Source: Capsicum annuum
Lineage: Eukaryota; Streptophyta; Magnoliopsida; Solanales; Solanaceae
DNA: 64,000 bases
Reading direction: 5' to 3'
Assembly: GCF_002878395.1 (NCBI RefSeq)
Contig: NC_061114.1
Coordinates: 163,477,884-163,541,883, forward strand
Within the stretch, counting starts at the first letter, position 1. Each line of letters begins with the position of its first letter. The notes under the pieces are model-generated. The model saw only the letters and a list, made by a program, of their open reading frames with translations, did no database searches and was not told where the DNA came from. The position numbers and the translations under genes were made by a program. Shown here piece after piece: positions 34,791 to 45,329 of this stretch.

Positions 34791-37700
34791 TTAGAACAGA
34801 CATTTATATTCACCTTGTTTAGGTTGTGCTGCTCTCTTTTCGCCATTGTACATTGCTCAATAGTGTAACACACGGACAGAGAAGTTATAATTTTGCTTTT
34901 TTGGATGCTTGATAATGCCTTGGAAATTACTTTCCTTCTCTTCTTAGCCTCAATCTCTAATGTAGTGGATGGACATAAAATCCTCTTTGATGGAATGACA
35001 CCTCTTTTAGATGTAAATTCCTTTACAGAAGCAATTAATGCATTAATAGCATTAATCACTACATCATGTTTTGCCTTGCAGTCTTGATATTTGCATGCAG
35101 AACATTCGCTGGGAAAGGCAAAATCTGTATAACCAGTATGATCAAACTTATAATGGTTTGTTTTAAAAACTGTAAGCAGAGCATCATTAGCACCAATAGC
35201 AGCACCACTACCACCACCAACAGCTCCATCACCACTAAGACCATCAACAACAACAAGCCCACCCTCCAAAATTATTTTTCTTGTAATGGTTGTTGCTCCA
35301 AATAATTTTATTTTTATTCTATCAGACCTTAGGGTACGATAAAGTTTTTACGGACTGTGAAGTAAGAAAAAATGGCATATTCAACTTTCGATTGGTCGGA
35401 ACAAGCAACGGATGCATAATCTAACATAAACCATTACATATATTAGAATGATGATTAGATCATTCAAAAAAAATCATTAAGTAAAAAAAACTTAATTATA
35501 ATTATACTTACTGCATCCTTCGGGGGTTTAAAGAGATCAAGAAATTTTGTATTTTTATCAGTTATGGCCAACAACCATCTCAAGATTTTTAGACATGAAA
35601 CTTCTTCTTGGTAGTTCACTTGTTGTCTCAAATAAGGAATGGCTTCAAATGCCCAAGCCTATAAAATAAAGCCAATAAATCAAAATCATTCTTGAGTAAA
35701 AAAAGAATGATATCATGATAAAATAAACATTTACCATGAAAATTTATATAAGTTGACTGTTTTTGGCGCTAACGGAGTCAACAAATATTTGACAGTCATT
35801 TTGAAGCTTTCGTAACTCCATGGATAACAGTTAAACGCCTCAAGATCCTCTGAGATCTTTATTAAACCAATGCTTATGTTGTTGTTAACGTCTCTCGCCC
35901 AAAGAATATTATGTACAAACCAAATCAAGCACAATGATTACTTGTGCTTCTTTAAAATTCTTTTAACTTTCAACGTTTTTATTAAATTTTTATTTTTGAA
36001 GCTTGGACCAACAATAGACACCAGGTCATCACGATCACTTGACTTGCCTTTGCCTTTTTTGGGTGTGTGGGGTGCTTTTTTGGGGGTAGAATAGGTATAA
36101 CTTGAGAAGGAGAAGGAGGATAATATTTTAGTCCAGTAACTATGGCAAACTCCTTCCAACCAAAACAAACAGGCATGCCACAGTAATTTATCCACACCTC
36201 ATCCATCTTATCTTTGTTTCCATACATAAACCTACGCTTGAGAAGTTCATATACCATTTTTATTTGGAAACGAGCACTGTTGTTTTAAGGCCCTACAAAA
36301 TCCTAAGCTCAACTTAGTCTTTTAAACTTGCTAAGGGGTCCCACATTTAGAAAAATTCTAGCTAAGAATTCAGACTTAGTATAGAAAAATTCTAGCTAAG
36401 TATTCAGACTTAGTATTATTTTAGCCTTCGTAAGTTGGCAACTCTATTTCACGACTCTTATGACCTTAAAGTATCTATCTTTAGATTGATTCATGTTCAG
36501 GAATGTCAGTAGGTGTCCCCGGACAAGTTTCGAATTTTTTAGACCACGTTTAGACCATGTTTAAGTGACCAAAACAGTGAGTCGACGCGATCTCAATGCG
36601 TCGCGCTGTCCATCGTGTTGGCAGATAATTTTTTCCTCAGCTCAGTGCAAATTCTAGTGAACTGACGTGGACTTGATGTGGCCCATTGGCTATTACGTCG
36701 ATGCCAAAGACATGGTGCGTTGATATTTCAGTTTTTAGTCATTAAAAAGCTGTGTTCTTAGGCGTATTTGGGTTTTTTCCCACGTCTTTCAGCCCCCAAA
36801 AACATAAAATTTAGCCTTCTATTTGCAAAATACACTCATTATTTCACAAATTTCTCAAGAACAAAAATCTTAGGTGATTGAATTTCAAATTCAAGGCTCA
36901 AGATTCCACCATTAATCTTCAAGAATTTAGCAATCAAGGTATGTTAGGTGTTCATCTAAGGGTTCCCTCCACCCTTGGAGTCCAAGAAACTTTTTAAAAC
37001 TTCAAGTAGCTTGATTTCATGCTTTTAATGATTTGAATTCAAGTGTATTCATGATTATAATGTTGATTGGATTCCATGATTAAGTGCAAGATTTATGTAA
37101 AAATATCATGTATGTAGTATCATGTAAATTCATGTTAAAGCCTTGAAATTGTGATGCTCATGTGTTGATTAGTACTATGTGCATATACAATGCCTTCCAA
37201 GTGTTTGATGAGTTATTCATGAGAATTAAATAATAAAATTTATATCATGATAGCATGTATTCAAGTTCATGTCATACAAGTGTTTGCTAGAATGTCTCAA
37301 TGAATGAATGATGATCAAGTAGTTATTTATCGTGTTTCAAGATTATGCCATGTCTAATAATTTATGCTATCGAGTCCTGAGGGTATTTAATACCCAACAA
37401 TTTAGTTGATTACCTAGAGTCATGGTCAGTCTCAGGATAGTATCAGTCATGTCATGATCAGTAGTACTCTCAGTCAATTACAGAATTCAGGAAAAAACTC
37501 AGTAGACTCAGTATCAGTCCAGTCCAGTCCAGTCCAGTTTAGTATTCAGTTTAGGCCTTAGTAAATTCAGTTAGTTAACAGAATTCAATAGTATTCCGTC
37601 AGTCAACGAAACCCAGTGAACTCAGTCCAGTTCAGTTAGACAATATAATCAGTAATAGTTCAGTCAAGCCTAGTATAAACTAAAAATCAGTTCAGTGCCT

Positions 37701-39215
37701 ATTCAGTTGGAAGCAGGATTCAGCACCGAGTTAACCTAGGAATGGGGGTATTCCTACCAACAGAGGGTTTGATCCTTAGTAGCAATCCATGTGTTACAGA
37801 ACTATGTAGCCAGTGTAGGTTGAGATATCTTCCTGGCAGATATTATGAAGGTTGATACATCTCATTCGAGTTTTCCTGCCAGCAAGGGTTGACGAAAGAG
37901 CTTCCTATCAGAAAGGGTTAACTCATAGCTTGTCTTTACCCGTGGCACGATATTAGCACCCTTCCAACTGGGGTTATAAGTTGGGCCCCAATCTATTTAG
38001 AAAGGGGCATGTCGGTTAGATGATTACCTCCCACAATCTCAATTTTAGATTCAGTCTCAGCACAGAACTCAGTTTAGTTCAATAGATTCAGGACTGTCAG
38101 ATACAATCACTCTATTCCATACGAAACTCAGTATAGTTCCACAGAATCAAGATTGTCAGATACAGTCATTCAGTTATCAGTAATTCAGTATCAGTATACT
38201 TAGATATCAGTTAATCAGTATTCAGTGTTATCATGATCTCAGTTATAGTTTACATATTCATACATATACTCTCATCTAGTTACACTCATGTTATTCAGTC
38301 AGTATTGTTCATGCATATGAACCCATGCATTTTAGCCTACCTCACTTAGCATACCAGTATATTCAAAGTACTGACATATACTTTTCTCTTGTGCTATGAT
38401 GCCTTATATCATAGGTTCAGACATACGAACTCTCGATCATCCCTAACAGTGACAGATTTTCAGCAGTTACAGTTAGTGGAAAGTCCTCATAGTTCGAGGA
38501 CATAATTATTATTTCAGCATTTCAGCTTTATTTCGGTAGTCGGAGTTAGTTGGGGACTTGGTCCATCAACTCCACATTTCAGATAGTTTAGAGGCTTTGT
38601 TTCAGACTAGAGTATTTTTAGACAGATGTCTCAATTTTGGTATTGTTATACTATATTCAGTTTTATTTCAGTATTGAACTTTATGGCATATTTTCTGTCT
38701 AATTTCTACATATTACAGTATTATTATTCAGTTAATGTAGCAGGTACCATTCATGGGTTATCCGTGATCCTTTGGGATTATGAGCACCGTGAAGCATCCG
38801 GGGTACAGACTCGGGACATTATAGTTGTCCTCTGAAAAATTAAGATTTTTTCCAAAGCAGTTGTCCCTAAAATAAGCATCTAATTTTTGTTCTCAAAATA
38901 TTTTTTAAAGGTGTCAAATGATTTTCCCATGGATAACTTAACCACAAAACCACCCGTTAAATCTGTGGAACCATCGTACTACATTCTCACAAGATAACGA
39001 TCAATGCTGAAGGTTTTGACCAATTCTTCTGTGGAAGGGCTATTAGCATTTGGATCATATCTTTTAAAATACTCCTCATCCCTGTATTCATCATATTTTG
39101 CCCCTGATTGAGATAACGTTTGTATAGCAAGCTCATAGAGTGGTGGATATAGCCTAGCTACTTCACTTGTTCCTTTACTTAGACTTAATTCGATTTCTGT
39201 TCTTTTGGGAATCAT
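34787..39215 (-). pseudogene. DUF1985 gene R, second MULE-associated copy
   Basis: Paralogue of gene L in opposite orientation. The start at 39215 reads [19 protein letters not shown], just after a TTTTAG acceptor. The first part reaches [17 protein letters not shown] and the following broken frame, where solo LTR C (36284-38823) is inserted. It resumes with FQIKMVYELLKRRFMYGNK and VWINYCGMPVCFGWKEFA (DUF1985). Then come a Pro/Lys linker, LCLIWFVHNILWARDVNN, an exon beginning AWAFEAIPYLRQQ (about 35660-35512), a 91-bp intron, and a last exon to about 34800 with SACKYQDCK and KRGVIPSKR. No Ulp1-like peptidase end was found. Compared with gene L, the C-terminus after KSKIITS is unrelated (SVCYTIEQCTMAKREQ). 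Frameshifts occur near 36140 and 35940. Inactive. Confidence 0.78.
36284..38823 (+). mobile_element. Solo LTR C, gypsy-like, inside DUF1985 gene R
   Basis: 2540 bp flanked by GTTGT (36279-36283 and 38824-38828). It starts TTTAAGGCCCTACAAAATCC, comparable to TGTAAGACCCAGTAAAATCC in B. It ends with GAGCACCGTGAAGCATCC and then GGGACATTATA, comparable to the B end. Removing it restores continuity of gene R at the same place that is unbroken in gene L, which confirms the insertion. It has a 34-bp tandem duplication at about 36345-36415 and a long CAGT/TCAG-rich stretch (37430-38240). Confidence 0.85.
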
Positions 39216-39319
39216 ATTATCTAAAATTAATAGAAACATAAAAAAAATATATTATAGTTAATTTATGCATCGTTAAAAAGGATAACAGTAAATTTAGGAT
39301 GAAAAATAGTAAAATAACA

Positions 39320-39880
39320 GTTCCAATAAATCACACATCTGTTACACCAGGTAGGTTATCTGTCGTACTAAATAACTAACCTATTGCAATGGTGAGTAAT
39401 CTGTTGGAATAATACAAAATATATCACTCATCTATTGAGACAGATGAATGATCTGTGTAACAGGTCACACATCTGTTGCAATATATGAGTGATTTGTTGG
39501 AACAGTTAACGAACATGTTGCAATAAATAAGTAATATGTTATGATAATACAAAATATATCACTCATCTATTGAGACAGATGAATGGTCTATGCAACAGAT
39601 CACACATCTATTGCAATATATGAGTGATTTGTTGGAACAGTTAACTAATCTATTATGTTGCAACAAATGAGTAATCTGTTGCGATAATACAAAATATATC
39701 ACTGATTTATTGAGATAGATGAATGGTCTATGCAACAGATCATAAATCTATTACAACATATGAGTGATCTATTGGAACAGTTATGAACGATCAATATTGT
39801 TTAGATTTCTTCCAACAGAAGGGTCGTCTATCACGACAGATGAATGATCAGTTGGAAAAATCAAGTCTTGGACATGTCCT
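39320..39880. repeat. Palindromic array in the gene R leader, type 1
   Basis: Units with ATCTGTTGCAATATATGAGT and CATCTATTGAGACAGATGAAT. A longer block of about 120 bp holding several units (from CAAAATATATCACTCATCTA) is itself repeated near 39416, 39548 and 39690, giving a higher-order repeat. Confidence 0.88.
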
Positions 39881-39939
39881 ATTGGAATAGTTGATAGGAT
39901 TTTATCCGACAAAAGGTTCATTTTTTACACCGTATCTTT

Positions 39940-40350
39940 AATCGGATGATTCCTCTATTGTATCAGATGGTTAATCTATTGCATTAGAGTTTTAATTCGA
40001 TGGTTTCTCTGTTGCATTCGATAATAAATTTATTGTATCAAATGGTTAATCTATTACATCATATGGTTAATCTGTTGCATCAGATGATTAAACTGTTGTA
40101 TCATATGGTTAATTTATTGAATTATATGGTTAATTTGTTGCATCAAATTTTAATCAGATGGTTAATCTGTTGCATCAGATGGTTAATCTGTTACATCATA
40201 TGATTAATTTGTTGTATCAGATGGTTAATCTGTTGCATCATATTTTTAATTCGATGGTTCCTCTATTGCATCAGATGGTTAATCTATTGCATCATATGTT
40301 AAATCTGTTGCATCAGATGGTTAATTTGTTACATCGAATGGATAATCTAT
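39940..40350. repeat. Palindromic array in the gene R leader, type 2 (GCATCAG variant)
   Basis: Near-regular 21-bp units ATGGTTAATCTGTTGCATCAG. The palindrome is weakened because CAACAG has become CATCAG. The period is 7 codons, so the + strand stays open for long stretches (40000-40203, 40158-40364) and spells repeats of MVNLLHQ. I regard these frames as by-products of the period, not genes. Confidence 0.9.
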
Positions 40351-40359
40351 TGCAAAAAA

Positions 40360-41040
40360 AATAGTAGCATGATTTTGTTCAATAGAACAACAACAATATC
40401 ACCATTTTTACCAAGATCAAGAACAAATCAACCCAGCAAAACACTAAAATCATTGTTTTGTATTTATAATCGCCGTTTTGTATTTATAAACACAAACAAC
40501 AAAAATCAAACTTCAAAAAATTACAACAAATAACAAAAAATCATAATTCACTTCAAAAAGAGAAGAGAAAAAATATTAAAAATTAGGATTTTGTTCAGAC
40601 CGTATTTTAAATTAAAGCAATAAATATTGAAATTGTTAACCAATACTAGAAGAGAAAGCTCAAGTTCCTCGTTTTCTTCAAAACTAAAAAGGCCATTATT
40701 TTTTACCTGCGAAAGAATAAAAGGAACGATGAAGAATTCCAAGTAGTTGTGGTCGGAGAGCAAGGTTGTCACATCGATTAATGGTTGAAGTCAAAAAGGA
40801 ACTCGAAGCTCAACTATTTATCATCGGAGGTTGAAGTCGTCGGGGATTGAAAAAAGAAATTAATAGAACTGTTGGTTGGGAGAAACTGTCGAGAGAGAGG
40901 GGTAGGGGAGAGATGGTTGATTTGAATTAAAGAGGGGTGTGGGTTGGATTGATTTGTATTTTTGAAAAGATTAGAAAGTCTTGAAAATATTAATCAAGTC
41001 CACAATTAACTTAATCAAGTTTTCTAATTATGTTTTTCCT
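40360..41040 (-). promoter_or_regulatory. Leader region of DUF1985 gene R
   Basis: On the minus strand, a CT-rich tract (CCCCTCTCTCTCG, about 40900) is followed by a TTTCGCAG|GTAAAA junction near 40710, mirroring the CT-rich tract and TTCGTAG|GTAAAA junction upstream of gene L. The two palindromic arrays then lie between this leader and the start codon at 39215. Support is comparative only. Confidence 0.45.
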
Positions 41041-42560
41041 TTTAAGTTGGTCAATGTCTCCAATCCTTCATTCAAGACTTAAATGACACCTTTCCTTCAA
41101 TTTTCTCTAGTAATTATGTTTATAAAATATATAAATAACTAAAATACAAAATACTAATTTTTTAAAAAGAATCAAATATGTTTGTTGAAGATGACATGAC
41201 GGTGTTGAACACGCCATAAGTGTCATGATAGTTTTTTTAGGAGTTCATTTTCACTTTTAATAGACTAAATATTGGCATTTATTTATGTTTTATTGTGATA
41301 GATTAAAACAAAATTAGGTTAATATTGCTATTTAGCTAGTTATATTATTACTCATTAACAGTTTCATTTGATTTTCGACATATCTATTTGGTTTGAATTT
41401 GGTGTCAAAAGTTATTTAATTTCACAAATTATTAGAAATTTATTTGTAAATTTGAGACTTAATCAATAAGTAGTAACTTCATGTAATATTATATTATAAT
41501 TATTTATATAATTATATTTTAAGTTTAAATTAAGATTATAAAAATAATTTATTTTAAAAAGTGGCCTGGTTCGTGGAGGCCCACAGTAGTTTGATGGTAT
41601 GAGGTTGTTATTTTTTGTGTAAACAACATAAATCCCTTCCTTAAGGAAACTAATTACATAATATCCCTTAAGCTCTTTCTCTCTCCCGATTTTGGAAAAA
41701 ATACATATACATGTCACTGATCCTCATATGTTGCTTCAATGTATGAGGAAGCCATTTGGCCTATATTTATGGAAACATAATATCAGATTTCATTATTAAT
41801 GGCTTAATTAACGGCATTAATATATATTGTGATTTGTTAGATGCTAAAAATTAGTAACTTAAATTCAATTCAAAACTCCACAACAATATATTTTTTCTTT
41901 TGAAATTTCTATTTGGGATAGAAACTGGAAAAAAACGTCAGTCGACATCTTCTTTCACTTTTACATATTTATATGTAATTTTTAGTTTAAAAAAATATAA
42001 AAATGTGTATAGAATTATTCAATAATTAAAAAGAGACAAAAGGACATTAGCATGACGAAGTCTAATTAAATGTTGTCTTTTATTTGTTTTGGCAATATGC
42101 TTTTATGTATAAGATTTCAAATCAGTATATAATCTGAACAAATGTATAATGAAATCTTATACATAGAAGCTGAAAGTCAAAACAAAAAAAATGCATCCTG
42201 ATACAACAGTTTCACACGTATGTGAAAACCTTATACAATTGTATTGCAATGTTAATACATCTATAATAAAACTTATACATAGTAGCATACAACCAAAATA
42301 AATAAAACACAACCTCATACAACATTTTTACATGTATGTGCTAAACCCTATACTAGTAATAATATAATTTGAACAAATGTATAATGAAATTAGTGTATAG
42401 TCTTAACAAATGTATAATGAGATCAGTACAAAATTTTTTTACACGTAACAGTATAAATTGCATACACAGGATGCATTATAGATGTCTTTAATTCTATAGT
42501 GGTATAGATAATGTATTGTATTATTACATAATGTATAAGATGTTTCATACATAGTTGTTT
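41041..42560. other. AT-rich unassigned stretch with repeated words
   Basis: No gene seen. From 42060 to 42560 the words AATGTATAATGAAAT, CTTATACATA and CATACAAC-like units recur in both orientations, suggesting a decayed MITE-type repeat without clear ends. Confidence 0.45.
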
Positions 42561-42564
42561 AGTC

Positions 42565-42912
42565 CACATGTTGTCATCACAACAAACGCATCTTGAATCC
42601 CTCGCAAAAGAAAGAATTATACTCGAAGATCGAATTAAGTTACAGTATAATCGATGGGTATCATATATTAATGATTTTCAGGAACAGATTTATGAGGTTA
42701 TTTATTCATTTTTTATGGAACTTTTGCTTTTTAAATTTATTTGATTTTTTGATTGGGTGGAATTTTAGGAATTGTTGATAAATTTAGGATCTTTTTGCAG
42801 ATGAAGAAGGAATTTACAGTTCAAGAAATGGAGCGTATGCTTGAGGTTGCGAAATCGGAGTTTATTGTTTGTTTGAAGCAATGAAATATTGTCATGTTCA
42901 AAAGGAATTTTG
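42565..42912 (+). pseudogene. Coiled-coil gene fragment, two exon-like blocks
   Basis: Block 1 (about 42572-42696) is open and reads HLESLAKERIILEDRIKLQY then NRWVSYINDFQEQIYEV, a strongly helical sequence. Block 2 begins after TTTTTGCAG at 42801, reads MKKEFTVQEMERMLEVAKSE then FIVCLKQ, and stops at about 42883. The GCAG acceptor and the helix-compatible sequence suggest a real gene was once here. I do not recognise the family. The 61-codon frame at 42593 is a different phase of the same DNA. Confidence 0.5.
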
Positions 42913-43109
42913 GTGAGTAATATTTTGAAGAAAAGGCCTTTTTTTTATATAGTGATAACTGAACAATTTAAAATTCCTCAGATTATATTAGCTTGATTCT
43001 AGGTATAACTAAAGGAGCACAGATATGGAGTATAAATCGGTGCACTAAAATAGAAGCAAAAAATGATATTTTGATATGTATGAGGGGATGAGAGTGAAAG
43101 ATTAAATTT

Positions 43110-43210
43110 AAGAAATTTATTTTTGTATTTTTTTGCCAATCATGTTATGGCCAATCCGGCCTGACCCTCAAAAAGCCTCGTGGGCTAGCCCGAATAGACA
43201 GGACCGGCCC
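43110..43210. other. GC-rich fragment
   Basis: CCGGCCTGACCC and GGACCGGCCC-like words resemble hAT subterminal sequence such as that at 46430-46560. There are no paired ends. Confidence 0.3.
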
Positions 43211-43451
43211 TTATTGATTGTTATTTTCACTCCATATATTGATCTAATCATTAAAAGATGGACATATTTTATCTACTCCCGCTGAGATCATAGAATTTAC
43301 TGGTCTAGTATACATTTGTAAAGTTGTACTTAAAAGTTTATGCCCCCAGATCTTTCTTGTTCTATACTCGGTTTTCCATCTTACAGATTTGTCTATATGC
43401 CCATAATTACATTATTTTGGCTCGTATTACTCTTCTGAATGCAGTGCGATC

Positions 43452-43590
43452 CAGATCTTTAGCTTATGGAATGTACAAGTAATATTCAAGGATTAAAATT
43501 GTCCAAGATGCATTACTTCTTGAGTGCATCTATAAGGCGTCTGCTCGATTTGCCAGATTTGATTAAGATTTTATCCAAACATATTGTAAG
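43452..43590 (+). pseudogene. Exon-like block just before copia 2
   Basis: Starts after a TGAATGCAG acceptor (exon at about 43446), contains LMECTSNIQGLKLSKMHYFL and SASIRRLLDLPDLIKILSKH, and ends at a GTAAGT donor at about 43587. One in-frame TAG lies near the start. Family not recognised. It could belong to the same gene as the coiled-coil blocks 0.6 kb upstream, into whose next intron copia 2 inserted (inference). Confidence 0.45.
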
Positions 43591-43610
43591 TTCATATGAT
43601 GACTGTTATC

Positions 43611-43714
43611 TATTGGGTTCATAGAAGTGTGAATGAAAAATGGAGAAAAATTATGGAGAAGAGGAGACACCAATTTGGAAAGTGTACTCCCAAAATTGGA
43701 AAGTTCACTAATTC
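43611..43714 (+). repeat. Truncated 5' LTR of copia 2
   Basis: About 100 bp matching the first bases of the 3' LTR (TGGGTTCATAGAAGTGTGAA), stopping at CACTAATTC. An 18-bp segment (43715-43732) copying GAAAGTGTACTCCCAAAA from 35-50 bp upstream bridges to gag. Confidence 0.88.
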
Positions 43715-43732
43715 GAAAGTGTACTCCCAAAA

Positions 43733-44234
43733 CAATTCGAAGAAAAGAAAGAAAGTTGAACATGGAAGCAATCAACCTAAGAAAAAGTTCAAGGGAAAAT
43801 GCTTCAATTGTGGCAAAATTGGCCACAAGTCCACAAATTGTCGAGCCCCAAAGAAAGGCAAGAAAAAGAATCAAGCAAATATGATTGAATCCAATAAAGA
43901 ATACGATGATTTGTATGCTATGTTCTCAGAATGCTACTTGGTGGGGAATCCTCACGAATGGTGGATGGATTCTGGTGCCACCCGCCATGTATGTGCTAAC
44001 AAGGAGTTGTTTTTGTTATTTTCTTCGGCTCAAGCAGAAGAAATGATCTACATGAATAACTCTGCTACTGCTAAGGTGGAGGGAACAGGAAAAATTTGTT
44101 TAAAGATGACTTCCGGCAACGTCTTGACACTGAACAATGTGTTATATGTTTTGGAGTTATGTAGGAACTTAATTTCTGTTTCACTCCTAGATAAGAATGG
44201 ATTCAAATGTGTAACCATTTTTGGAAAATTATAA
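43733..44234 (+). pseudogene. copia 2 gag (C-terminal part) and protease
   Basis: Lys-rich tail, intact CCHC knuckle CFNCGKIGHKSTNC (about 43800-43842), and protease motif WMDSGATRHVC (about 43963-43995) with its catalytic Asp. The frame opens upstream in host DNA and the LTR (from 43596), producing a chimeric frame. It ends at 44234 because one A is missing compared with copia 1. Both key motifs are intact here, whereas copia 1 has both mutated. Confidence 0.88.
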
Positions 44235-45306
44235 TTAGCAAAGGAGAAATGTATGTAGGAAAAGGCTATCTGACCGAAAGCCTTTATAAGATGAATGTAA
44301 TGACTGTTGAAATAAATAAAAGTTCAAATTCTTCTTATTTTCTTGAGCCTTATGATTTGTGGCATAAACGTTTAGTCCATGTTAATTACAAAATATTACA
44401 AAAACTGATTAACTTAGAAGTTTTGCCAAACTTTTAGTGCAATAAATCAAAGTGTCAAACGTGTGTGGAATCGAAGTATGCAAAGCATCCTTATAAGTTC
44501 GTTGAAAGGAATTCCAATACCTTAGACTTAATACACATTAACATTTGTGATATGAAGTCAACACCATCATGTGGTGGGAAAAAGTATTTCATAACTTTTA
44601 TTGACGATTGCACTAGATATTGTTATGTCTACTTGCTAAATAGTAAGGATGAAGCAATAGATACATTTAGCAAATATAAAACTAAAGTTGAAAATCAGTT
44701 AGACAAAAAGATCAAAAGGATAAGAAGTGATAGGGGCGGAGAATTTGAATCTCCCTTTGCGCAAATATGTGTAGAGAATGGAATAATCCATCAAACTATG
44801 GCTCCATATTCACCTCAATCTAATGGAATTGCGGAAAGGAAAAACCAAACTTTGAAGGAAATGATGAATGCCTTACTTATAAGTTCTGGTTTACCACAAA
44901 ACTTATGAGGGGAGGCTATCCTTACGGCCAATCGTATACTCAACAGAGCTCCTCATAAAAGACACAATCAATTCCTTACGAAAAATGGAAAGGAAAGAAA
45001 CCCAACTTGAAATATTTCAAAGTGTGGGGGTGTCTAGCGAAGGTTCAAGTTCCTATACCTAAAAAGGTTAAGATAGGACCTAAAATGGTGGACTGCGTGT
45101 TCATAGGATATGCAAAAAGTAGTAAAGCATGTCGATTTTTGGTTCATAAATTCGAACATCCGGATATTAATGAAAATACGGTAACTGAATCAGACAATGT
45201 TGAATTCTTTGAAAACATTTACCCGTATAAAACTAGACATGAACAGTCTAGTGAAGGATCTAAACGACCTCGAGATAACTCAAGTGAGAATGTACATAAT
45301 GAATAA
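44207..45306 (+). pseudogene. copia 2 integrase region
   Basis: Pre-integrase and zinc region (YDLWHKRLVHVNY; CQTCVESKYAKH), then the integrase core. The first catalytic Asp is Asn (HINICD, where copia 1 has HTDICD). The second Asp (SDRGGEF, about 44730) and Glu (GIAERKNQ, about 44830) remain. Stops: TAG at about 44435 in place of GAG, and TGA at about 44906 in place of TGG. The C-terminal part (45007-45306) keeps WGCLAKVQVPIPKKVKIGPK and VFIGYA. Confidence 0.88.
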
Positions 45307-45329
45307 ATCCAAGACGTAGTACACGTCAA

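Noticed and set aside
13880..40350. Regular short repeats resembling a CRISPR array
   Set aside because: Units are contiguous palindromes at 21-bp steps without unique spacers, in plant nuclear DNA with introns and retrotransposons. There are no cas genes.
40000..40364. Possible heptad-repeat protein (MVNLLHQ repeats)
   Set aside because: Explained by a 21-bp DNA period. No start context, no flanking domain, and the repeat lies in a leader intron.
13265..41040. A single 27-kb MULE bounded by terminal inverted repeats
   Set aside because: I compared the two edges by eye and found no convincing inverted repeat or 9-bp duplication, so only an element-rich region is claimed.
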